Below, in pieces: positions 1-8,884 of a stretch of DNA of 33,182 bases. The stretch lies in the NCBI GenBank assembly GCA_027031935.1, contig JALVPF010000346.1:1-33182 (forward strand), given 5' to 3'. Under the pieces are notes generated by a model. That model worked only from the letters and a program-made list of their open reading frames with translations. It made no database searches and was not told the DNA's origin. The translations under genes were made by a program, and so were the position numbers. The stretch comes from Myxococcales bacterium. Its GTDB lineage: Bacteria; Myxococcota; B64-G9. Each line of letters begins with the position of its first letter. Position 1 is the stretch's first letter.

Positions 1-2
1 GC

Positions 3-149
3 TCGGTACCGTGGAGCGATATCGCTGGAATGCGTGACAAGCTTGTCCATCACTACTTTGGGGTGGATGTAGGAATGGTTTGGGTAACAACCAAGGAGGA
101 TTTGCCGGAATTGCGGGACCAAGTATCGGAAATTCTGGAGAATCTTTAG
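3..149 (+). CDS. HepT-like (DUF86/HEPN) toxin ribonuclease, C-terminal fragment truncated by window start
   Basis: Frame 3 translation ...SVPWSDIAGMRDKLVHHYFGVDVGMVWVTTKEDLPELRDQVSEILENL*, with the HEPN RX4HXY motif (RDKLVHHY) and DUF86-like 'DIAGMRxxLVHxYFxVD..W'. Absent from the ORF track because the 5' end is cut. Confidence 0.8.
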   Translation, partial: SVPWSDIAGMRDKLVHHYFGVDVGMVWVTTKEDLPELRDQVSEILENL

Positions 150-249
150 GGCATTTATAACGAACGCTTGCACCTGCCAAGCGCTTGAATTGACCATTGG
201 GGGAGTTTCTTCTATCCTGTTTGGTATACACTGAAATCCAGGAGCGGAC

Positions 250-894
250 ATGCCATATGCCTTTCAAGTTGGAGCCCATGCATCCATAGATCGCCTGGAG
301 CGTCTCATAGCCCAACGCCTTGAGCCTGGTTCTGACAAGCAGAAGATCGATCAGAAAATTTGGGATTTGTTTGGAGAAAAACTGGCAGTGATGTTTACGG
401 ATCTCTCCGGGTTTTCCCGTGGGGTGGCCGAATTCGGTATCATTCATTTTCTCCAGATCATCTATGAATCCCAGAGGATACTGATCCCGTGTATCGATGA
501 TCACGAGGGGATTCTGCTTAAGTTGGAAGGCGACAGTATGCTGATTACTTTCCGGTCTGTCACAAAAGCCATGGAATGTGCCATCGCCATGCAGCGAACG
601 CTGAAAAAGTTCAACAAGGATCGGGATGATAAAGACAAGGTGCTGTTGTGCCTGGGATTGGGTTATGGACCCATGCTTCGAATCGGTGATGATGATGTTT
701 TTGGAGCTCAGGTAAACGCTGCAAGCAAATTGGGAGAGGATGTGGCCGGGCCAGAGGAGATCCTGGTCACGGAGAGTGTTCGCAATTCTCTGGATGATTT
801 TTCTGGACTGCAGTACCTTGCTTTGGATGAAGTTCCGCCCGGAGCAAAGGCAGCCTACCGGGTGGATTATTCCTCCTTGTTGCAAGGAGATTAG
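250..894 (+). CDS. Class III adenylate/guanylate cyclase catalytic-domain protein
   Basis: FTDLSGFS and LLKLEGDSMLITF metal/substrate motifs; DVFGAQVNAASKL segment; no TM or obvious sensor domain. Confidence 0.8.
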   Translation: MPYAFQVGAHASIDRLERLIAQRLEPGSDKQKIDQKIWDLFGEKLAVMFTDLSGFSRGVAEFGIIHFLQIIYESQRILIPCIDDHEGILLKLEGDSMLITFRSVTKAMECAIAMQRTLKKFNKDRDDKDKVLLCLGLGYGPMLRIGDDDVFGAQVNAASKLGEDVAGPEEILVTESVRNSLDDFSGLQYLALDEVPPGAKAAYRVDYSSLLQGD

Positions 895-896
895 AA

Positions 897-1139
897 TTGC
901 CGGAAAAACCCATGCATGCTCAGTTGCAGGAGCGTCTGAGTGCTTTTTTAGGTGAAAACACAGCACGGGTGGCTGTGAGTACTTTTGCCAAAAAGGCTGT
1001 GAACAAAACCCCTGAGGAACTCACGCGAGACGATATTCCTGCCGTACTCGATGCTCTTGGTCCAATGCTCAGAACCCTGTTGGGGGAGGCATCGGCTAAA
1101 AGCTTGCTCGAATCCATTGGCAAGGAGGTTCTGGGATGA
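897..1139 (+). CDS. Small hypothetical protein (80 aa; TTG 897 or ATG 912 start)
   Basis: Tightly packed between flanking genes; stop overlaps the next start (ATGA at 1136). Confidence 0.55.
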   Translation: MPEKPMHAQLQERLSAFLGENTARVAVSTFAKKAVNKTPEELTRDDIPAVLDALGPMLRTLLGEASAKSLLESIGKEVLG

Positions 1140-1945
1140 AGCTCAAGGCCTTGGCAGTTCTCCCCTTGCTTTGGGGCTTGGTTTTTTGGGGGGTCGCTCT
1201 TGTGTTGCGTGACAGTTCCTCTCTGGAGACTTTTAGAATTTGGGAAATGGAAACGGCCAAGGCCCTGTTCGTCGCAGGTGGACTGATCGCCGGGTTTTCG
1301 TTCAAATGTGGTGAGTACATGCGCAGGGCGTGGCTGATTTACGTAAGTGCCATGGCCTTGTTGCTGTTGAGGGACGCCCTGTTGGGTTATGATATTTTTG
1401 TCAATGACTACTGGCGAGGTATTTACAAGGGCGGATTTACACTAGTCGCCAATATTTTGGGTGTCATAGGAACGTGGATGCTCGCTTCGACCTGGAAGGT
1501 TGCAGGAATACAATTGCCGGGTTCCGGAAAAGCAAAGGCCGTGGTATTGGGGGCCGCTTTAATTTTAGCCCTGGCCTTTGCAGGACCCAGCATAGTTATA
1601 AACATTCCTTTGCTCATGGATGGCAACACAACCTCGCTGATTTGGATTTTTTCCGGTCTTGGGGACGTTATCATGCTTTTCATGATCGCACCCATTTTAC
1701 TTACGGCCCTGGCTTTGCGTGGAGGCCTGTTGGGTTGGCCATGGGGATTGCTGACCGCCAGTGTGCTGACCTGGCTGGTATTTGACGCTGTGGTCGCCTT
1801 GCTGCCTGCACTCCATGCTGACAACTATACCGTGATGGTCGCCATGGAAACTCTTCGTGCTGTTGCCTGCCTGTATGTCTTTTCGTCTGGTGTGGCCCAA
1901 GCACTGGTCATGAAGCATACTACCAAGGCAGCAGCGGCAAAGTAG
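1136..1945 (+). CDS. Multi-pass membrane protein, unknown function
   Basis: 269 aa with repeated hydrophobic segments; ATGA overlap with upstream ORF. Confidence 0.65.
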   Translation: MKLKALAVLPLLWGLVFWGVALVLRDSSSLETFRIWEMETAKALFVAGGLIAGFSFKCGEYMRRAWLIYVSAMALLLLRDALLGYDIFVNDYWRGIYKGGFTLVANILGVIGTWMLASTWKVAGIQLPGSGKAKAVVLGAALILALAFAGPSIVINIPLLMDGNTTSLIWIFSGLGDVIMLFMIAPILLTALALRGGLLGWPWGLLTASVLTWLVFDAVVALLPALHADNYTVMVAMETLRAVACLYVFSSGVAQALVMKHTTKAAAAK

Positions 1946-1961
1946 TGGTAGGAGATTTTAG

Positions 1962-2617
1962 ATGATTCGATATCTTGTGACAGTTTCCGCTTTCTTGACT
2001 GCTTTGTTCCTTTGTGTGCCTGCTCGTGCAGACTCCGATTTCAAGGTCCGGCCGGCATCGTCTTGCCCTGCTCTTTTTGGTACTGCCGGGTCCAGGGCTG
2101 AAAATGTCAAGGACAGAACCCGATACCTGGAGTTGGTGGAACCCATAGAAGACGTCATAAACCTGACCTACTCTGGCCCCTGGCGAGAACCCATACCTGT
2201 CAGATTCAAGGGCATCACAATGACGGCCTCCCTGGGTATAGGGGGCGATAGTCCCTCTGCAATCCTGGAAATATCGGACATGCCTCCGGGAGTTTCTTGT
2301 GAACCAGGACTGTACGAGATACACGTGGATGATTCACTGGGTTCCGATGCACATGTGCTGGCCATCGTGAAGAATGCAGTCTTGTTCGAACGGGATGGGC
2401 AATTGTTTTACCTGACGGCCCGCATGGCACAGGAGCCAATATTCAGGATGATCTGGCGCTCGACCTGGACCATATCAGGAGAGCAGCAGAAATCCAACTC
2501 AGCCATGAGACCTTCTTCCAACAGGAACTATCACAGGCCAAAACCCATAAAGCACTCGTCATCCCCAGCTCGACCAGGGCTGAAGTCAACTATCAGGAGA
2601 TAAGCCTGATTCAATAG
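1962..2617 (+). pseudogene. Secreted hypothetical protein with apparent frameshift near 2430-2440
   Basis: Signal peptide MIRYLVTVSAFLTALFLCVPARA. ORF 1962..2603 ends in a low-complexity R/S/P tail, while the -1 frame gives a protein-like continuation (ANIQDDLALDLDHIRRAAEIQLSHETFFQQELSQAKTHKALVIPSSTRAEVNYQEISLIQ*) to 2617. Confidence 0.5.
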
Positions 2618-2646
2618 TGTGGAAGATTTGCGATTTCCGTCGTCAA

Positions 2647-2889
2647 CAGGGCCGTACCACAGTGATCTTTAGTAGGCCCGCGGCAGGCGCAGCTGCCCGT
2701 AGCTTCGAGCTTGCCGAGAAGCCAAGGGTAGCTAGCCGTAGACAGGGCCGTACCACAGTGATCTTTAGTAGGCCCGCGGCAGGCGTGGCTGCCCGTAGCT
2801 TCGAGCTTGTCGAGAAGCCAAGGGTAGCTAGCCGTAGACAGGGCCGTACCATAGTGATCTTTAGTAGGCCCGCGGCAGGCGTGGCTGCC
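2647..2889 (+). repeat. Intergenic tandem repeat, 96-bp unit, ~2.5 copies
   Basis: 'cagggccgtaccacagtgatctttagtaggcccgcggcaggc...' begins at 2647, 2743 and 2839; units nearly identical. The opposite-strand form occurs again at ~14711-14802. Confidence 0.9.
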
Positions 2890-2964
2890 TATGGTTTGTT
2901 TTTGTTTTGTCACTGAGTATATACGACCGGGAGGAGGAATGGATCTATTGATAGTATCCAAAAA

Positions 2965-5880
2965 TCACTGGCAAATTGCGGTATATGATACCTGCAGAGT
3001 CGAGTTGGGAGGGGGGATATAGCTGTCTCCCAGGAATATGCTGTTGTCTCCTATACGATAGGTCCATCCATCCGAACAGTTGTTGCATGAAGCCTCCGGG
3101 ATATAGAGGTTGTCCTCATAGACAACGATGGATGACGGTTCAGGCCTTGCGGAAAGGGTAAAAGACTGAATGGGCCTGAAAGATGCTTCACCTATTGCCT
3201 CCATGGTGGAACATCCCATATCACAGATGGAATGGAAGCTTCCCCCTGTTGCCTGCTGCGCAGCTATGTATCTCTCGCCTGCTTCTGCGTCTACGCCGTT
3301 GTAAGAACATCCATTGGGCAAGTCACCGCAGATTGTGTGGAGAGAAACCAGATCATCATTTGCTTTCAGCGCATGGAAGTAGTTTACGTAGAAGTCCGCA
3401 GATGCAGGTGACTGGTCCTCTTCGTTGCTGAAGTATATGATGTTCAGCCGTGCGTCGTCACGCAGGAAACCGGAATTTTCCCCTGAAAGCAGAGGTTCGC
3501 TCAGTGCCATGTATGATGCCCGCAGGCCTGCTTCCTGCTCGTCGGAACAACAGTCACCTATGTTCACGTTGTCTGAGAATGCATCGAAGATGTCTGGTGT
3601 GGACGGTGTCAGGTATTTTGGCCGACTGTCGGGATGAACCAGCACGCCAGGTATGACATCCCTGGGGGGGGTTCCCAGGTCAGTCTCGGCTTCGTTGATC
3701 TCCGTAGAGATGACTCCAATATGAAAATCGTAGTCCCCTTCAAGGCCGATGTCCAAGAAACATTCGAAATAATCGGCAAGTTCTTGTTGGATTTCAGCCA
3801 TGGAACCGGAGTTGTCCACCACAAACAGAATGTCCACCGGTGTATTGTTACGGATTGGAAATTCGTCTATTACAGACGCCTGGCTGGATGACTGTCCTGA
3901 GATGGGCACCTCGAGACTCGTTGTTCCGTAGGACACCAGCAGTGTATTGCTGAAGGTTCCGGAACCCTGAGGATTGAAGTTTATCCTGACATCCATGTCT
4001 CCATCGCTCAGTAATTCAATCGGGAAAGAGGGAAGATTTGGCAACCCGAAGGCACTGTTTGAATTTTCAAGGCTGATGTCGTTGATGGCAACATCAGAAC
4101 CGATGTTGTACAAGGTTACGCTTGTTGTTACATCTCCGCAGTCGCTCCTTATTTTCCCAAAGTCCACCTGAGGGGGAATTGCAACCAGTTCCTGTCTCGC
4201 GCCTTCTCCCTGGACAATTATACAAGCCTGTCCAACTTGTGGCGGCGTGGGCCACGAGCAAAGCTGCTCATCGGCCCCTATGAGCAGGTCTGGATCGTCA
4301 GATGTTATCCACAGCAGCGCACCGCTGCTTTTTTCCTCCACAGGTGAAAACTCTATGACAACATCAAATACCGAACCGCTCTGTCCTGTTGGCTGCAATA
4401 CCAGTGAAGATGGAATGTGTGAGACTATCTCCATGCGGGATGGCCACAGCGGATTTTCCATAAGCTCAACCTGGGAGATGTTACATTCCGATAAACCGGC
4501 ATTTGACAGAGTTACCGTCAACTGAACTGACTGGCCTATGCTAACAGACCCAAAGTCCAGGGGGCCTTCCGGTGATATCTGCAAGTCACATTCCTGGGCC
4601 GGTGCCTGGCAATGACCATTGACGCAGACGGCGTTGTCCGCGCAGTCTTCGTTTCCAAAACACTCAGGAGCACACTGGTGATCCAAGCACCTGGGCTTGT
4701 CCGGATCAATGCAATCATCATTGATGTTGCACTCTACACATGTGCCATGTTCTCCAATCTGCGGGGCACAGTTTTGCCCGGCAGGACAATCACGATCCAC
4801 CTCACAGCCAGGAGTGCAAAAATTGTCTATGCACAAGTTGCCGAGGGGACAGTCTCCCTTGTCTTCACACTCTACACACTGGTGGGTGTTCTGGTCACAA
4901 ACTCCCTGGTTGCAGTCAATATCCGTTCGGCAACCTTCAATACATGATCCTGACAGGCAGATTTCTCCCTGGAGACAATCGGCATCATGGGTGCAGGTGA
5001 ATACGCAGGAGTTGTCCAGGCAGCTTTGGCCCTGAGCGCAGTCCTCATCGTTACGACAACCATCCTGGCACGAACCATCTATACATATCTTTCCGGTTGA
5101 ACAGTCGCTGTCCTGACGACAGCCATCCTGGCATAAATCCGATTCACAGATTTGTCCCCTGGGGCAGTCTCTGTCTTTCCTGCATCCTTGCTGACAGGAC
5201 TGTTGTTCACAGATGAATCCCATCTCACACTGGTCATCGCTGACACATTCCACACAAAGGTTGCTCTGGGTGTCACAGAAGCCCTGAGCACAATCCTGAT
5301 CACTGGAGCAAAACTCTCTGCAGGAAAACTCTACACACTTTTTGCCATCACTGCAGTCTGTGTCTTCGATGCACTCTACGCACATTCCATGATCACCTTC
5401 ATCGGGTAGACAAATAGTACCAGCCGGGCAGTCTCGCTGGCTCTTACAGCCTGTGGTACACTGGCCCTGGATGCAGATTTGTCCTGGATCACAATCATCA
5501 TCGGATTTGCAACCGGAGCCTGCACACTCGTTGTTCACGCATGTGTATCCATCAGGACAATCCTGGTCCTTCTTGCATTCAACCTGTTGGCACAGACCCT
5601 TGCTGCAGATTTCATCCTGTAAACAGTCTGATTCCTGTATGCAACTGACTTGGGCCTCGCACTTGTAGTCACGGCAATACTGGTTCGCATCACAATCGGA
5701 TTCATCCTTGCACTGCACTTGTGAGCAGGAGCCGTCAAGGCATGCCTGCAGGTCAGGGCAATCAGCATCCGTGTCACAGGGTTCAAGACGGCTGGATGGA
5801 GAACATGCAGATGCTGTCAGAGCCATGGTGATCATGATTGCAAAAAAAACTATTGTTTTTTCCCAGATTGCTTTTTTCAT
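2965..5880 (-). CDS. Large Cys-rich surface lipoprotein: EGF/Dickkopf-like CxxDxDCxxGxxC repeats, Ig-like (choice-of-anchor/ASH-like) region, VWA-like MIDAS domain
   Basis: Lipobox LTASAC; many 'DxDCxxGxxCxxGxC' repeats; 'VSIGQSVQLTVTLSNAG' and 'PQVDFGKIRSDCGDVTTSVTLYNIGS' Ig-like stretches; 'DILFVVDNSGSM' DxSxS motif; RBS aaggag upstream. Confidence 0.8.
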   Translation of the reverse strand: MKKAIWEKTIVFFAIMITMALTASACSPSSRLEPCDTDADCPDLQACLDGSCSQVQCKDESDCDANQYCRDYKCEAQVSCIQESDCLQDEICSKGLCQQVECKKDQDCPDGYTCVNNECAGSGCKSDDDCDPGQICIQGQCTTGCKSQRDCPAGTICLPDEGDHGMCVECIEDTDCSDGKKCVEFSCREFCSSDQDCAQGFCDTQSNLCVECVSDDQCEMGFICEQQSCQQGCRKDRDCPRGQICESDLCQDGCRQDSDCSTGKICIDGSCQDGCRNDEDCAQGQSCLDNSCVFTCTHDADCLQGEICLSGSCIEGCRTDIDCNQGVCDQNTHQCVECEDKGDCPLGNLCIDNFCTPGCEVDRDCPAGQNCAPQIGEHGTCVECNINDDCIDPDKPRCLDHQCAPECFGNEDCADNAVCVNGHCQAPAQECDLQISPEGPLDFGSVSIGQSVQLTVTLSNAGLSECNISQVELMENPLWPSRMEIVSHIPSSLVLQPTGQSGSVFDVVIEFSPVEEKSSGALLWITSDDPDLLIGADEQLCSWPTPPQVGQACIIVQGEGARQELVAIPPQVDFGKIRSDCGDVTTSVTLYNIGSDVAINDISLENSNSAFGLPNLPSFPIELLSDGDMDVRINFNPQGSGTFSNTLLVSYGTTSLEVPISGQSSSQASVIDEFPIRNNTPVDILFVVDNSGSMAEIQQELADYFECFLDIGLEGDYDFHIGVISTEINEAETDLGTPPRDVIPGVLVHPDSRPKYLTPSTPDIFDAFSDNVNIGDCCSDEQEAGLRASYMALSEPLLSGENSGFLRDDARLNIIYFSNEEDQSPASADFYVNYFHALKANDDLVSLHTICGDLPNGCSYNGVDAEAGERYIAAQQATGGSFHSICDMGCSTMEAIGEASFRPIQSFTLSARPEPSSIVVYEDNLYIPEASCNNCSDGWTYRIGDNSIFLGDSYIPPPNSTLQVSYTAICQ

Positions 5881-5962
5881 GGTTCAGCTCCTTGCTAGAT
5901 CTTCTGAACTTGTATATAAAGTTCTACGGCAAATTGTTTGGTTTTGTTGTATGATTCTTCGC

Positions 5963-6550
5963 ATGAAATCCATCTTTTTTGCAATAGTTGGTGCAATTGT
6001 GATCTTTGGGTCAGCTTGCAGCAGGCATGAAGTTCATGGCACGCTGCCTGCTCCTGCAGAGCGACCCGGCAAAACAGAGCATGTCCCGCCTGGGCCTGAG
6101 AAAAAATTTCCCGATTACCGACCGAAGACCTCGCCCGATGTGGTGACCGATTATCGTCCGGAGATCGCCGGGCAATTGTCTTCTTTGCCAGGGTTTCAAC
6201 TGAAGAATCTCGCAAAATTGCTCTCGGAGTTTCACCGCTGGAACGACAGGGCCAAAAAGGAACCGGGACATTTTCAGGAGGGCAACATGATCCTTGGAGC
6301 ACCTCCGAAGGAATATAGGCCCTCGGACGCCGAGCTGCTTGCAGCTTATCTCGGTGACGGCTTGAAAAAACTCGTGAAAGCCTCTCCGGCCGGGGCCCTC
6401 GTCAAGCTCATGAGTGAGCAGGGTATCACGGGTGTGGATGCTACTTTCCGGCATTTTGATTTCAATCATGTGGACGTCATGGGATCTGGACGATTTTTCT
6501 ACAGCTCTGAACCCATAGAGACCAAATTGACCTTTCCCACTGTTCAATAG
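5963..6550 (+). CDS. Putative lipoprotein, unknown function
   Basis: Internal start of ORF 5708..6550: MKSIFFAIVGAIVIFGSAC, signal peptide with lipobox. The upstream extension is antisense to the 2965..5880 gene and unlikely. Confidence 0.65.
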   Translation: MKSIFFAIVGAIVIFGSACSRHEVHGTLPAPAERPGKTEHVPPGPEKKFPDYRPKTSPDVVTDYRPEIAGQLSSLPGFQLKNLAKLLSEFHRWNDRAKKEPGHFQEGNMILGAPPKEYRPSDAELLAAYLGDGLKKLVKASPAGALVKLMSEQGITGVDATFRHFDFNHVDVMGSGRFFYSSEPIETKLTFPTVQ

Positions 6551-6563
6551 GATTATAACATCC

Positions 6564-7535
6564 ATGATGAAAAAAAATTTCTTTGGCAAGATCCTCGTTT
6601 GTGTGGTGTTTGCCTCCGGCCTTTTCGGCAGTGGCAGGGTTGCTGCCAGTCCAGAGGTTCCGTGGACCGTTCATAAAAACGCTGTAGCCGCCACCATAAG
6701 GGACTACGACTCCAGGCTGCAGGCCTTGCTCGATGCCAAGCTCAGGCAGTGGTCTGATGGGTTTGTCAAAAGACGGGCCCTGGAGGTTGAATCAGCTGCA
6801 AAGCTCCTGGCTCGTCGGGCTTCGGAGATACGCGACCAAAAGGAGATAAGTTGGGCTTCGGTGGGAAGGGATGATGACTTTCGACGTGAGGCTCAGGGCG
6901 TGGTAGACAAACTCCTGGACCCATCGCGTATCCGAAAGGAGCTGAAGCAGTGGGCCAAATCGGTAGAGGATGACACTAGGCGGGAGATGATGTCTTGCCT
7001 CGCCCAAATCATTGCATGGGATCTGGGTATGAAATTCGATGAAAAGCTCAGGGGAAAGGTCCAGGCAGCGGTCAGGTCCATAGCAGTCGAGCAGCTCGTG
7101 GCAGACGATGTCAGCCGGGAAAAATTGCTGGCTGCCATACAAGAGGGCCTTCCTGGAGTCGTGCTGACCGACGAACAGAAGGATGCCATATCTGCCGCGG
7201 CCGGTGAGCTGGCCAGACGGGGAGCTCGGTGGCTTGCCCAGACCCAGTTGCAGCTGCCGCAGGACTGGACCGAGTTGCTCTCCGGCCTGGCTGCCATGGG
7301 TGGGGGGTGGGCGGCTAAAAAGGGTGCCGAATGGCTGGATCGAACCTTGACCGGTGAACCCGATGCAACTCGTTTGAAAAAGGCCATGGATACGGCCTTG
7401 AGTTCATGGAATCACGGGCAGCTTACCGGAAAGCTGAGAAAGATTCTTCGCTCGTACAGGTATCAGGTCATTGATTTCGTCAAGTCCGAGGGTGACAAGG
7501 CCTTCAAGGGCATAGAGATAGGTCCCAGGCCATGA
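6564..7535 (+). CDS. Secreted hypothetical protein
   Basis: Signal peptide MMKKNFFGKILVCVVFASGLFGSGRVAAS; stop overlaps next start (ATGA). Confidence 0.65.
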   Translation: MMKKNFFGKILVCVVFASGLFGSGRVAASPEVPWTVHKNAVAATIRDYDSRLQALLDAKLRQWSDGFVKRRALEVESAAKLLARRASEIRDQKEISWASVGRDDDFRREAQGVVDKLLDPSRIRKELKQWAKSVEDDTRREMMSCLAQIIAWDLGMKFDEKLRGKVQAAVRSIAVEQLVADDVSREKLLAAIQEGLPGVVLTDEQKDAISAAAGELARRGARWLAQTQLQLPQDWTELLSGLAAMGGGWAAKKGAEWLDRTLTGEPDATRLKKAMDTALSSWNHGQLTGKLRKILRSYRYQVIDFVKSEGDKAFKGIEIGPRP

Positions 7536-8860
7536 GCGCTGGTGGCTTGAGATTACCTCTTTGGATCGCGTGGACGCTGTTGGCTTGTGCTTTGGGTGCC
7601 GCTGGGTTCTTGTGGATGCTTCAGACTAAAACAGAGTCGTCGAGGGATGCCGCAGTTGATGATTTGGCGCTTTGCTCAGCTTCGCTGTCGAGACTGAAAC
7701 TACAGGCAGCAGCGACATCGGAGAAACTGCAAAAATGCCTCTTGCAGGTGAAGTCCCTTGAAGAGCAAAGAGATGGCCTCTATGAAAATCTGTCAGTTGA
7801 AAGGGCCATGCCGAGGGGAAGCCTGGGAGAGATTTTTTTACGGTATGAAAAATTTGCTTCTTCCTTGCGCTTTTCGGTCACTGTGCAGATGGAGTATCAG
7901 GTCAGGTGGAAGCTGGAGCAGGAACTGGATGATGATTCTGGTGATGGGACAGCTTCGGATGCCAGTCATATAGTTAAAAGCGCCATGGGCAAGAGAAGCT
8001 TGCTCCAGGGAGTTTATCTGGGCAGAAGATCGAACTTTGCCTTCGGACTGGTTGCCATTGCTGATAGCGACGTTTGCCTGAGGGTTCCGTCGAGCCAGAA
8101 GGCTTTTAGCCCACCGGCTGCCAAGGTGATAAAACGCAAGATGTGGCTGGACAAGGAAGTCAGGTATGTACCTGATGAGCCGCATATCAGGCGCCTGTTG
8201 CATGTATCCATTGTCCTCATGGGACAAGGGATACATGCTTCTTCTATTGCGGCAAAGGTTGTCAGGGTCTGGCGGGAGCCTAAAAAGGGATTTTTTGTTC
8301 TGGTCATAGGATCCAACGAAGCTCCGGACGGCATCGACCCTGGACCTGCCTATATTTCCGAACAGGCATGGCTTGGTTCACTGGACGAGCTGGGTCTGTT
8401 TCCCATGACCTCGGCAAATGGCGGACTCGTATTGTACAAGGAGCGGCTGTCTGTTGCCTATACCAAGGACAGACGAGAGCATCCTGAACTCAACAGGTCC
8501 GTAGACTATTATCGGAATGGATGGTTGCGCTCGGACTGGGACACCATCCCTGGAAGGCTGGAGTTGCTTTTTGCCCCCTTGGCTTCTGGAAAGCAGGACT
8601 CCTTGGTCCCAAAAATTCACTCCCTGGTTTTTCCCATGGCCGAACGAAAAGCCTGGTGGCTTCCTTTCTGGTCTCTTCGTGAGAGCCTGCTGGCTCCCGG
8701 GAAATCGGATCCGAGCATTCTGCCTGCAATAGACCTGGAATCACAGCTTCTTCCCCTGGTCCTGTCGTCTTTGCCTACCACTCAAGGGGGACAATGGGAT
8801 GAATCGGCTTTTCAAAGCGCACTGTATGATCTTCTCAAACGTAAGCCTGCCATAAAATGA
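7532..8860 (+). CDS. Hypothetical protein with N-terminal TM and coiled-coil-like segment
   Basis: 442 aa; N-terminal TM (LWIAWTLLACALGAAGFLWML) then heptad-like region; translationally coupled to previous gene. Confidence 0.65.
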   Translation: MSAGGLRLPLWIAWTLLACALGAAGFLWMLQTKTESSRDAAVDDLALCSASLSRLKLQAAATSEKLQKCLLQVKSLEEQRDGLYENLSVERAMPRGSLGEIFLRYEKFASSLRFSVTVQMEYQVRWKLEQELDDDSGDGTASDASHIVKSAMGKRSLLQGVYLGRRSNFAFGLVAIADSDVCLRVPSSQKAFSPPAAKVIKRKMWLDKEVRYVPDEPHIRRLLHVSIVLMGQGIHASSIAAKVVRVWREPKKGFFVLVIGSNEAPDGIDPGPAYISEQAWLGSLDELGLFPMTSANGGLVLYKERLSVAYTKDRREHPELNRSVDYYRNGWLRSDWDTIPGRLELLFAPLASGKQDSLVPKIHSLVFPMAERKAWWLPFWSLRESLLAPGKSDPSILPAIDLESQLLPLVLSSLPTTQGGQWDESAFQSALYDLLKRKPAIK

Positions 8861-8884
8861 TGTGCGTGCTGTATCGGCAAAAAT

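Noticed and set aside
2425-2445. Programmed -1 ribosomal frameshift
   Set aside because: No X_XXY_YYZ slippery heptamer or obvious downstream stimulator; a simple indel or sequencing error is more parsimonious.
2647-2889. CRISPR array
   Set aside because: Units are contiguous 96-bp tandem copies with no variable spacers and no cas genes nearby.
2611-2961. ORFs 2617..2916 (+) and 2611..2961 (-) spanning the 96-bp repeats
   Set aside because: Open only because the repeat period is a multiple of 3; both strands are open, with no RBS or protein-like features.
5708-5962. N-terminal extension of ORF 5708..6550
   Set aside because: Antisense to the 5' end of the VWA lipoprotein gene; an internal ATG at 5963 gives a proper lipoprotein signal peptide.
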